A stretch of 64,000 bases of DNA from NCBI RefSeq assembly GCF_000349325.1, contig NC_020504.1:2762053-2826052 (forward strand), read 5' to 3'. Position 1 is the stretch's first letter. Each line of letters begins with the position of its first letter. Source of the stretch: Streptomyces davaonensis JCM 4913. GTDB lineage: Bacteria > Actinomycetota > Actinomycetes > Streptomycetales > Streptomycetaceae. This document shows positions 57,673-64,000 of the stretch, piece by piece. The position numbers and the translations under genes were made by a program. Under the pieces are notes generated by a model. The model did no database searches, was not told where the DNA came from, and saw only the letters and a program-made list of their open reading frames with translations.

Positions 57673-58662
57673 TCACACGCCGAGCGCCGCCCGGTCGAGC
57701 AGCGGCTCCCACCAGGACGCGTTGTCCCGGTACCAGTCGACGGTGGCGGCGAGCCCCTGTGCGAAGGGGATCGAGGGCCGGTAGCCCAGTTCCTCCTGGA
57801 TCTTGCCGATGGCGAGCGAGTACCGGCGGTCGTGCCCCTTGCGGTCCTCGACCGCGCGCACCCGCTCCCAGCCCGCGCCGCAGGCCCCGAGCAGCAGTCC
57901 GGTCAGCTCACGGTTGGTCAGCTCGGTGCCGCCGCCGATGTGGTAGACCTGCCCGGCCCGGCCCCCGCGCAGGGCCAGCTCGATCCCGGCGCAGTGGTCG
58001 TCGACGTGCAGCCAGTCGCGTACGTTGCCGCCGTCGCCGTAGAGCGGGACATCCTGTCCGGCCAGCAGCCGGGTCACGAAGAGCGGGATGACCTTCTCCG
58101 GGAACTGGTGCGGCCCGTAGTTGTTGGAGCAGCGGGTCACCACCACGTCCAGGCCGTGGGTGCGGTGGTAGGAGAGGGCCAGCAGATCCGAGCCCGCCTT
58201 GCTCGCGGCGTAGGGCGAGTTGGGGGCGAGCGGCTGGTCCTCGCGCCAGGAGCCGGTCGGGATGGAGCCGTACACCTCGTCCGTGGAGACATGGACGAAG
58301 CGGCCGGTGCCATGCGCCCGCGCGGCGTCGAGCAGGACGGCGGTGCCGGTCACGTTCGTCGTGACGAAGGGCAGCGCCCCGTGGATCGAGCGGTCGACGT
58401 GGGACTCGGCGGCGAAGTGCACCACCGCGTCCTGGCCGGGCACCACGGAGTCGACCAGTTCCACATCGCGGATGTCTCCCTGGACGAACGTGAATCCGGG
58501 ATGGTCCGCCACCGGCCGAAGATTGGTGAGCGTGCCCGAGTAGGTGAGGGCGTCCAGTACCGTTACTTTCGGATTCGGGATCTTTGGATAATGTCCCGAG
58601 AGCAGATTTCGCACGAAATTGGAGCCGATGAAACCGGCGCCGCCGGTGACGAGAATCCTCAT
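57673..58662 (-). CDS. rmlB: dTDP-glucose 4,6-dehydratase
   Basis: A 329-residue extended [83 protein letters not shown] and [20 protein letters not shown]. The Tyr-x3-Lys and the D-E dehydratase pair (STDEVYG) are intact. It converts dTDP-glucose to dTDP-4-keto-6-deoxyglucose, the branch point for deoxysugars. The ATG at 58662 lies only 6 nt from a predicted -10, so a leaderless mRNA is possible. Divergent from rmlA. Confidence 0.95.
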   Translation of the reverse strand: MRILVTGGAGFIGSNFVRNLLSGHYPKIPNPKVTVLDALTYSGTLTNLRPVADHPGFTFVQGDIRDVELVDSVVPGQDAVVHFAAESHVDRSIHGALPFVTTNVTGTAVLLDAARAHGTGRFVHVSTDEVYGSIPTGSWREDQPLAPNSPYAASKAGSDLLALSYHRTHGLDVVVTRCSNNYGPHQFPEKVIPLFVTRLLAGQDVPLYGDGGNVRDWLHVDDHCAGIELALRGGRAGQVYHIGGGTELTNRELTGLLLGACGAGWERVRAVEDRKGHDRRYSLAIGKIQEELGYRPSIPFAQGLAATVDWYRDNASWWEPLLDRAALGV

Positions 58663-58668
58663 GTCCGG

Positions 58669-58689
58669 AGACTGCTGTCACCGGCTCAA
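58669..58689 (-). promoter_or_regulatory. Candidate SARP-type promoter of rmlB
   Basis: On the minus strand TTGAGC (58689-58684), 9 nt, CAGTCT (58674-58669), 6 nt, ATG. The geometry, including the 6-nt distance to the start codon, is the same as in front of KS-alpha. Confidence 0.55.
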
Positions 58690-58763
58690 TATGCGGTGGT
58701 GACCTGCTCGCGGGCGAGTGGACTTCAACACCGCCCGTGTGTACGGCGGCAGTTGCTTGCGCC

Positions 58764-58769
58764 TATGCT
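58764..58769 (+). promoter_or_regulatory. Candidate -10 of rmlA (leaderless)
   Basis: TATGCT lies 7 nt before the ATG at 58777 and there is no SD between them, so transcription may start at the start codon itself. No TTGAG box lies 9 nt upstream on this strand. Confidence 0.4.
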
Positions 58770-58776
58770 GCCGGAT

Positions 58777-59649
58777 ATGCGTGGCATACTTCTCGCCGGC
58801 GGGACGGGATCGCGATTACGGCCCCTCACCCAGGCGGTTTCCAAGCAGCTCATGCCAGTGTTCAACAAACCGATGATCTATTACCCGTTGACCACCCTCA
58901 TCAATGCGGGTGTCCAGGAGATACTGATCATCACGACGCCCCACGAGCGGGAACAGTTCGAACGGCTTCTGGGCGACGGTTCACAATGGGGGCTCCGCCT
59001 GGAGTACGCCACTCAGGGCCGCCCCGAAGGAATCGCCCAGGCCTTCCTGATCGGTGCCGAGTTCATCGGTGACGAGCCGGTGGCCCTGATCCTGGGCGAC
59101 AACATCTTCCACGGCGTCGAACTCGGCACCCAGCTGCGGTCCCGGCAGGACATCACCGGGGGCTGGATCTTCGCCCACCAGGTGAAGGACCCCACCGCGT
59201 ACGGCGTGATCGAGTTCGACGACCAGGGCCGGGCGACCTCCATCGAGGAGAAGCCCGAGCGGCCCAAGTCCCCCTACGCGGTGCCGGGTCTGTACTTCTA
59301 CGACAACGACGTGGTCGACATCGCCCGCAAGCTGCGCCCCTCCGCCCGGGGCGAGCTGGAGATCTCCGACGTCAACGCGGAGTACATTCGGCGCGGTCGG
59401 CTCCGGGTCACCGTGCTGGAGCGGGGCACCGCCTGGCTGGACACCGGCACCTTCACCTCCCTGGTGGAGGCCGGTGAGTTCGTCCGCGTCCTGGAGGCCC
59501 GCCAGCGGCTGATGATCGGCTGTGTGGAGGAGGCCGCCTGGCGTGCCGGGCTGATCGACGACGACCGGCTGGCGGGGCTCGCCGAGCCGCTGATGCAGAG
59601 CGGATACGGCGAGTATCTGCTCGAACTCCTCCAGCCGTCCGCCCCGTAG
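58777..59649 (+). CDS. rmlA: Glucose-1-phosphate thymidylyltransferase
   Basis: A 290-residue nucleotidyltransferase: [76 protein letters not shown] and [20 protein letters not shown], ending in [12 protein letters not shown]. It makes dTDP-glucose from glucose-1-phosphate and dTTP. The start is at the usual position for RmlA; the ATG at 58765 is an alternative. Codon 14 is TTA (58816-58818). The next gene, rmlC-like, starts 8 nt after the stop. Confidence 0.95.
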   Translation: MRGILLAGGTGSRLRPLTQAVSKQLMPVFNKPMIYYPLTTLINAGVQEILIITTPHEREQFERLLGDGSQWGLRLEYATQGRPEGIAQAFLIGAEFIGDEPVALILGDNIFHGVELGTQLRSRQDITGGWIFAHQVKDPTAYGVIEFDDQGRATSIEEKPERPKSPYAVPGLYFYDNDVVDIARKLRPSARGELEISDVNAEYIRRGRLRVTVLERGTAWLDTGTFTSLVEAGEFVRVLEARQRLMIGCVEEAAWRAGLIDDDRLAGLAEPLMQSGYGEYLLELLQPSAP

Positions 59650-59657
59650 GAGGCACC

Positions 59658-60284
59658 GTGCAGATCAAGGCGCTGTCGATCGAGGGTCTGTGGGAGGTGA
59701 CTCCCCAGCAGCACCAGGACGCCCGGGGCCGGTTCATGGAGTGGTACCGCTTCGACCACCTCGCCGAGGCGGTGGGGCATCCGCTGGACCTGCGCCAGGC
59801 GAACCTCGCGGTCTCCTCGCTCGGGGTGGTGCGCGGCATCCACTTCGCCGATGTGCCGCCCGGCCAGGCCAAGTTCGTGACCTGCCCCGCGGGCGCGGTG
59901 CTCGACGTCATCGTCGACTGCCGGGAGGGCTCTCCGACCTTCGGGAAGTGGGAGGCGGTGCGACTGGACGGCGACACCCGCAAGGCGGTGTACATCTCCG
60001 AGGGTCTGGGCCACGGCTACTGCGCGCTCACCGACGAGGCGACCGTCGCCTATCTCTGCTCGGCGGTCTACGCCCCCGAGCGGGAGCGGGCCGTCCACCC
60101 CATGGACGCCGACCTGGACATCGACTGGCCCGCGCTCGGCGAGCCGCGGCTGTCCGAGCGCGACGCGGGTGCGCCGACCCTCGAACAGCTCGGCGCGGAG
60201 GGCCTGTTGCCGGACTACGAGGCCTGTCGGCGCTTCACCGCGAGCCTGGACGCCGAGGCCGCCGCGAAGGGAGCCTCCGCATGA
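59658..60284 (+). CDS. rmlC: dTDP-4-keto-6-deoxyhexose 3,5-epimerase
   Basis: A 208-residue cupin epimerase: MQIKALSIEGLWEVTPQQHQ, DARGRFMEWYRFDHLAEAVG, QANLAVSSLGVVRGIHFADV (catalytic His), DVIVDCREGSPTFGKWEAVR, and ISEGLGHGYCALTDEATVAY. It would invert C3 and C5 (or only C5 or C3) of dTDP-4-keto-6-deoxyglucose, leading to L-sugars. GTG at 59658 has TAGGAGGCACC upstream. No RmlD-type 4-ketoreductase follows; instead the stop overlaps the ATG of an aromatase/cyclase, so sugar and aglycone genes are coupled. Related deoxysugar 3- or 5-epimerases have similar sequence, so the exact product is open. Confidence 0.88.
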   Translation: MQIKALSIEGLWEVTPQQHQDARGRFMEWYRFDHLAEAVGHPLDLRQANLAVSSLGVVRGIHFADVPPGQAKFVTCPAGAVLDVIVDCREGSPTFGKWEAVRLDGDTRKAVYISEGLGHGYCALTDEATVAYLCSAVYAPERERAVHPMDADLDIDWPALGEPRLSERDAGAPTLEQLGAEGLLPDYEACRRFTASLDAEAAAKGASA

Positions 60285-61252
60285 GCGCGCCGGCGAGGAC
60301 CGAGGTGTACGAGGTGGAGCACCGCGCCGAGGTCGCCGCCCCGGCCGAACTGGCGTACCGGCTGCTCTCCGACGTCACCCATTGGCCGCGGCTCTTCCCG
60401 AACATCGTGCACATGGAGCAGTTCTCCAGCGACGGCGACGGTACGAGCGAACGTGTCGGCGTCTGGCTGACCTCGGGCGAGCGGGTGTTCCCCTGGGTGG
60501 CGCTGCGCGTGCTGCGCCCCGGGGAGCTGCGGGTCGACTACCGGCAGGAGACGACCCAGGCGCCGGTCGCCGACATGGGCGGCTCCTGGATCGTGGAGCC
60601 GCTCTCGGAACGGGCGTGCCGGGTGCGGCTGCTGCACGACTGCCGGCCGGCCACGGACGAGCCCGCCACGCTGGAGTTCATCGCCGAGACCCTGGAGCGC
60701 AACAGTACGGCGGAACTCGCCGCGTTCAAGGAGGCGGCCGAGCGGGAGGCCGCCGACGAGCGGCTGGTGACCGAGATCGAGGACACGGCGCGGGTCGACG
60801 GATCGGTCGCGGACGTCTACGAGTTCCTCGCCGACGCGGCCGCCTGGCCCGGGCGCATTCCGCACATCGTGTCGGTGGACGCCCGCGAGGGCGGCGACAA
60901 CGTGCAGCTGCTGGACTGGGTCACCCACACCGAGCGCGGCGTGGACCACCCCTCCAAGGTCGTCCGGGTGTGCTTCCCGCCGGACCGGATCGTGTACCGG
61001 CATCAGTTGCTGCCGCCGCTGGCCGCCGTGCACACCGGCAGCTACACCGTGACGGCCGACGGAGACGGGGCCGTGGTGTCCTCCCGGCACACCGTGGTCC
61101 TGTCCGAGTCCGGCATCGCGAGTGTGCTGGGCGAGGGGGCGGACGTGGAACAGGCCCGTGACTTCACCCGGCGGGCGCTGAGCACCAGCAGCCGGGAGGT
61201 GCTGGCGCGGGCGAAGGAGTTCGCCGAGCACCGACGGCACGGGGGCGGGTGA
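60281..61252 (+). CDS. Didomain polyketide aromatase/cyclase (second copy)
   Basis: A 323-residue protein with two START-like halves, TEVYEVEHRAEVAAPAELAY with LLSDVTHWPRLFPNIVHMEQ, and DVYEFLADAAAWPGRIPHIV, ending in SSREVLARAKEFAEHRR. It shares layout and key W-P sites with 5387-6271 but is clearly diverged in sequence. One copy may aromatise the first ring and the other a later ring, or one may serve a different polyketide. Its ATG overlaps the rmlC-like stop (ATGA). It lies 54 kb from the KS genes. Confidence 0.9.
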   Translation: MSAPARTEVYEVEHRAEVAAPAELAYRLLSDVTHWPRLFPNIVHMEQFSSDGDGTSERVGVWLTSGERVFPWVALRVLRPGELRVDYRQETTQAPVADMGGSWIVEPLSERACRVRLLHDCRPATDEPATLEFIAETLERNSTAELAAFKEAAEREAADERLVTEIEDTARVDGSVADVYEFLADAAAWPGRIPHIVSVDAREGGDNVQLLDWVTHTERGVDHPSKVVRVCFPPDRIVYRHQLLPPLAAVHTGSYTVTADGDGAVVSSRHTVVLSESGIASVLGEGADVEQARDFTRRALSTSSREVLARAKEFAEHRRHGGG

Positions 61253-61269
61253 GGACACCGGTGTGCCGG

Positions 61270-62184
61270 TCAGTCGCCGGTGAGTACGACCTTGCCGCGC
61301 ACATGGCCGGTCTCGACCTCGCGATGGGCCTCGGCGGCCGACGTCAGCGGGTGTGCGGCGGCAATGGGCAGCACCAGTTCACCCCGGGCCGCGAGGTCCG
61401 CCAGCTCGGCGAGGATCGCCGCGGAACGGGCGCCCCGCAGCCGTACGATGCCGTGCTCGTCGGCCGCCTTCTGGTCCACGGTGGTGCCGATCCGGGCGCG
61501 GTCGGCGACGAGCTCCAACGAGGCGTCCACGGCGGCGCCGCCGACCGCGTCGAGGACGACGTCCACGCCCTCGGGGGCCAGCGCCCGCACCCGCTCGACC
61601 AGTCCGTCGCCGTAGCCGACCGGTTCCGCGCCCAGGGACCGCAGATGATCGTGGTTGCGCTCGCTCGCCGTACCGATGACCCGCGCGCCCAGGCGCCGGG
61701 CGAGCTGCACCGCCACGGTGCCCACTCCCCCGGCCGCGGCGTGCACCAGCAGGGTGTCGCCGGAGGCGACCTTCAGCTCGCGCAGCGCGTTGTAGGCGGT
61801 CTGGCCGACGGCGGAGAGCGCTCCGGCCACCTCCCAGGACAGTGCGTCCGGTTTGCCGGTGACCGAGTCGGCGGGGACCGTGAGGACCTCGGTGTAGGCC
61901 GCCATGGCCGTGAAGCCGAGCACCTCGTCGCCCACGGCGAAGCCGGTGACGTCCGCGCCGACCCGGTCGATCATCCCGGCGAACTCGTTGCCGAGCCGCT
62001 GGGGGAAGGCCACCGGGACCATGCCCGCGAAGTCCCCGCGGCGCAGCTTCACATCGACCGGATTGACCCCGGCGGCGCGGACCCGGACCCGTACCTCGCC
62101 GGGTCCCACGACCGGTTCCTCGATCTCCAGCGGCCCCAGAACCTCGGGACCCCCGTACGCGGAGAACACGATTGCCGTAGCCAT
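61270..62184 (-). CDS. Zinc-free medium-chain reductase (quinone oxidoreductase/enoylreductase-like)
   Basis: A 304-residue medium-chain dehydrogenase: MATAIVFSAYGGPEVLGPLE, VRAAGVNPVDVKLRRGDFAG, FPQRLGNEFAGMIDRVGADV, LLVHAAAGGVGTVAVQLARR (NADPH site) and a C-terminal HREVETGHVRGKVVL. The structural-zinc cysteines are missing, as in QOR-type enzymes. In aromatic polyketide clusters related proteins (ActVI-ORF2) reduce enone or pyran intermediates, but generic quinone reductase activity is equally possible. The ATG at 62184 follows GGGAGGAAG. Convergent with the aromatase/cyclase (17 bp gap), so membership in the cluster is likely but not certain. Confidence 0.85.
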   Translation of the reverse strand: MATAIVFSAYGGPEVLGPLEIEEPVVGPGEVRVRVRAAGVNPVDVKLRRGDFAGMVPVAFPQRLGNEFAGMIDRVGADVTGFAVGDEVLGFTAMAAYTEVLTVPADSVTGKPDALSWEVAGALSAVGQTAYNALRELKVASGDTLLVHAAAGGVGTVAVQLARRLGARVIGTASERNHDHLRSLGAEPVGYGDGLVERVRALAPEGVDVVLDAVGGAAVDASLELVADRARIGTTVDQKAADEHGIVRLRGARSAAILAELADLAARGELVLPIAAAHPLTSAAEAHREVETGHVRGKVVLTGD

Positions 62185-62248
62185 GCGGTCTTCCTCCCGT
62201 TCCACATCCGGTCCTCACTTCCCAACCACCCTACGATGCTTGGCAGTT

Positions 62249-62312
62249 GAGACGCTCAAGCGTCTCTCGGAACGTCTCTTGGAACGTGTATCGGAACGTG
62301 TCTCGGAAACCG
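62249..62312. promoter_or_regulatory. Palindrome plus four 12-bp direct repeats upstream of the second exporter
   Basis: GAGACGC-TCAA-GCGTCTC (62249-62266) is followed by four adjoining 12-mers of pattern T(C/A)T(C/T)GGAACGT(C/G): 62265-62276, 62277-62288, 62289-62300 and a degenerate fourth at 62301-62312. They fill the divergent spacer between the reductase and the exporter. Repeats in this position probably bind a regulator of the exporter; no TetR or MarR gene is adjacent. Confidence 0.65.
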
Positions 62313-62322
62313 GGGAGAACCC

Positions 62323-63825
62323 ATGGCTGACAACGCCGACACCGGCGACAGGCTCGATGCGCGGCTGGTGAGACTCGGCGCGATCATCGTGTGCGGCGCC
62401 TTTCTCTCGGCGATGGACGCCACCATCGTCTCGGTGTCGCTGGACAGTGTCGGCCGGGAGTTCTCCGCCTCGCTCTCCTCGCTCCAGTGGGTCGCGGCCG
62501 GGTATCTGCTCGCGCTCGCCATGGTCGTCCCGGTGACCGGCTGGGCCGCGGAGCGCTTCGGCGCCCGGCGCATGTGGCTGTTCGCGCTCTCGCTGTTCGT
62601 CGCGGCCTCGGCCCTGTGCGGCGCGGCCTGGTCGGTGGAGAGCCTGATCGCCTTCCGGCTGTTACAGGGCCTGGGCGGCGGGCTCATCCCGCCGCTCGCC
62701 CAGATCCTGCTGGTGCGGGCCGCCGGACCACGGCGGATCGGCCGGGTGATGACGCTGGTCAGCGTGCCCACCCAGCTCGCGCCGATCGTCGGTCCGAGCG
62801 TGGGTGGTCTGCTCGTCCACGACCTGGGCTGGCGGTGGATCTACTACGTCAACCTCCCCCTCGGCGCGATCGCCATCGTGTTCGCCTGGCTCGCCCTGGA
62901 GAAGGACACCCCCGCCCCCGGTGAGTCCGGCCGCCTCGACGTCCTCGGACTGCTGCTGCTCTCCCCCGGACTGACCGCGCTGCTCTACGGACTGTCCGTG
63001 CTGGAGGAGTCCGAGGACGGCTTCGGCTCCGGCCGGGTCCTGGGCTTCGTCGGCGGCGGGGCCGCCCTGCTGGCGGTGTTCGTCCTGCGCGCACTGCGCC
63101 CGCGGGCACTGGCTCCGCTGGTCGATCTGCGGCTGTTCGCCAACCGGGCGTTCGCCCTGTCGTCCGGGCTGCTGTTCCTGCTCGGCGCCACCCTGTTCGG
63201 CGCCATGTTCCTGCTGCCCCTCTACTACCAGCAGGTGCAGGGCCACGACGCGCTGCGGGCCGGGCTGATGCTGGCCCCGCAGGGTGCCGGTACGGTGATC
63301 GCGCTCGCCCTCGCCGGGGCGCTGGTGGATCGCTTCGGCCCCCGCTGGATCGTGCTGACCGGCATCGCGCTGACCGTCGCGGGCACCCTCGCCTTCACCG
63401 GAGCCGGTACCGACACCGGCGACGCCCTGCTGACCGGCTCGCTGGTGCTGCGCGGTCTGGGCCTCGGCGCCGTCGCCACCCCCCTGACCGCCTGCGCCTA
63501 CCGCTCGCTGAGCAAGGACGCCGTGCCCCGGGCCGCCCCCGCGCTCGTCATCGTCCAGCGCATCGGCGGCTCCCTGGGCACGGCCGCGCTCGCCGTGCTC
63601 CTCCAGGGGCAGATCAATGGGGCGGACGGCGCGGGCGAGCCGTCCGCCGCGGCCCTCGCCGACGCGTTCAACACCACGTTCTGGTGGACCGTCGGGCTCA
63701 GCGCCGTGGCCCTCGTCCCGGCCCTGTTCCTGCCCGGCCGCCCCCGCGAGACCGAGGACACCGAGCCTCCGGAGACGGACGACGGCTCAAGCCCCGCGTC
63801 AGCGGATTTCGAGCGGCGGCCGTAA
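62323..63825 (+). CDS. MFS drug exporter, DHA2 (14-TMS) family, second copy
   Basis: A 500-residue EmrB-type transporter: FLSAMDATIVSVSLDSVGRE, LQWVAAGYLLALAMVVPVTG, AAERFGARRMWLFALSLF (motif A), FRLLQGLGGGLIPPLAQILL, and VGGLLVHDLGWRWIYYVNLP with a hydrophobic profile fitting 14 segments. A likely second efflux pump for the product. GGGGAGAACCC precedes the ATG. Codon 114 is TTA (62662-62664). It is only distantly like the pump at 29735. Confidence 0.9.
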   Translation: MADNADTGDRLDARLVRLGAIIVCGAFLSAMDATIVSVSLDSVGREFSASLSSLQWVAAGYLLALAMVVPVTGWAAERFGARRMWLFALSLFVAASALCGAAWSVESLIAFRLLQGLGGGLIPPLAQILLVRAAGPRRIGRVMTLVSVPTQLAPIVGPSVGGLLVHDLGWRWIYYVNLPLGAIAIVFAWLALEKDTPAPGESGRLDVLGLLLLSPGLTALLYGLSVLEESEDGFGSGRVLGFVGGGAALLAVFVLRALRPRALAPLVDLRLFANRAFALSSGLLFLLGATLFGAMFLLPLYYQQVQGHDALRAGLMLAPQGAGTVIALALAGALVDRFGPRWIVLTGIALTVAGTLAFTGAGTDTGDALLTGSLVLRGLGLGAVATPLTACAYRSLSKDAVPRAAPALVIVQRIGGSLGTAALAVLLQGQINGADGAGEPSAAALADAFNTTFWWTVGLSAVALVPALFLPGRPRETEDTEPPETDDGSSPASADFERRP

Positions 63826-63880
63826 GGCTGCGCCTCGCTAGGGCCACTCAGTCGGAAATCTTTCGGAAAGAGGAGCTGCC

Positions 63881-64000
63881 ATGTCCGCCCGAACTCCCCA
63901 GACCCGTCGCCGTGTCCTGCGCTCGCTGGCCGTCACCGCGCTGGCCGTCCCCTCGCTGCTCATGGCCGCCGGCGCCGCGCAGGCGGACACCACAGCGGCC
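63881..64000 (+). CDS. N-terminus of a secreted protein, cut by the window edge
   Basis: AGAGGAG precedes an ATG at 63881 that opens a frame of 40 codons to the right edge. The translation starts MSARTPQTRRRVLRSLAV, continues as a hydrophobic core TALAVPSLLMAAGAA and an AQA-type cleavage site before DTTAA, a clear signal peptide. The mature part is outside the window, so no function can be given. Probably beyond the cluster. Confidence 0.75.
   Translation, partial: MSARTPQTRRRVLRSLAVTALAVPSLLMAAGAAQADTTAA

Overview
The window is high-GC actinomycete DNA, almost certainly Streptomyces: nearly every third codon position is G or C, GTG starts are common, TTA codons are rare, there is a SARP-type activator, and a SepF-like partial gene lies at the left edge. 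Roughly 1.6-62 kb reads as one large secondary-metabolite gene cluster. I do not recognise its product. Flanking genes (SepF-like, YceI/MarR pair on the left, a secreted protein on the right) look like ordinary chromosome.

Layout. 1.6-9.5 kb: type II polyketide core: acetyl-CoA carboxylase beta and epsilon subunits, an MBL-fold cyclase/thioesterase candidate, two SDR proteins, a didomain aromatase/cyclase, KS-beta (CLF) and KS-alpha. 9.7-17.1 kb: one rightward operon joining a 2-oxoacid:ferredoxin oxidoreductase (alpha, beta), a cation/proton antiporter, a prolyl-PCP dehydrogenase, a proline adenylating enzyme and a flavin reductase. 17.2-29.4 kb: two leftward operons holding six halogenase-family flavoproteins arranged as two homologous triplets, with an aromatic-ring FAD monooxygenase closing the second operon. 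29.7-31.2 kb: a DHA2 exporter. 31.4-44.4 kb: a discrete ACP and two modular PKSs (KS-AT-ACP-KS-AT0-ACP and KS-AT-DH0-KR-ACP-R). 44.7-47.1 kb: type II thioesterase, prolyl carrier protein and a pyrrolyl-PCP halogenase. 47.3-54.3 kb: type II ACP, PPTase, second ACP, acyl-CoA dehydrogenase, acyltransferase, SARP and a fatty-acyl-AMP ligase. 54.9-62.2 kb: two-component-type monooxygenase, SnoaL-like protein, LLM oxidoreductase, rmlB/rmlA/rmlC homologues, second didomain aromatase/cyclase and an enoylreductase-like protein. 62.3-63.8 kb: second DHA2 exporter.

How it fits together (inference). Homologues of the pyoluteorin genes pltA, B, C, E, F, G, L, with M-like and D-like proteins, are all present but scattered in blocks. 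They predict a halogenated pyrrolyl-PCP extended by three PKS modules, here probably released reductively by a terminal R domain. A separate type II PKS predicts an aromatic polyketide. An acyl-AMP-ligase/ACP/dehydrogenase set could supply a third acyl unit, and nucleotide-sugar genes a deoxysugar. No glycosyltransferase or ligase joining the parts is visible, so more of the pathway may lie outside the window. The set implies a heavily halogenated hybrid pyrrolyl/aromatic polyketide.

Regulation. Seven leftward promoters share a box TTGAG(C/T)-N9-nAnnnT, sometimes with TTGAG-like repeats 11 bp further upstream, as expected for binding by the cluster SARP. At least seven genes carry a TTA codon, suggesting bldA dependence.
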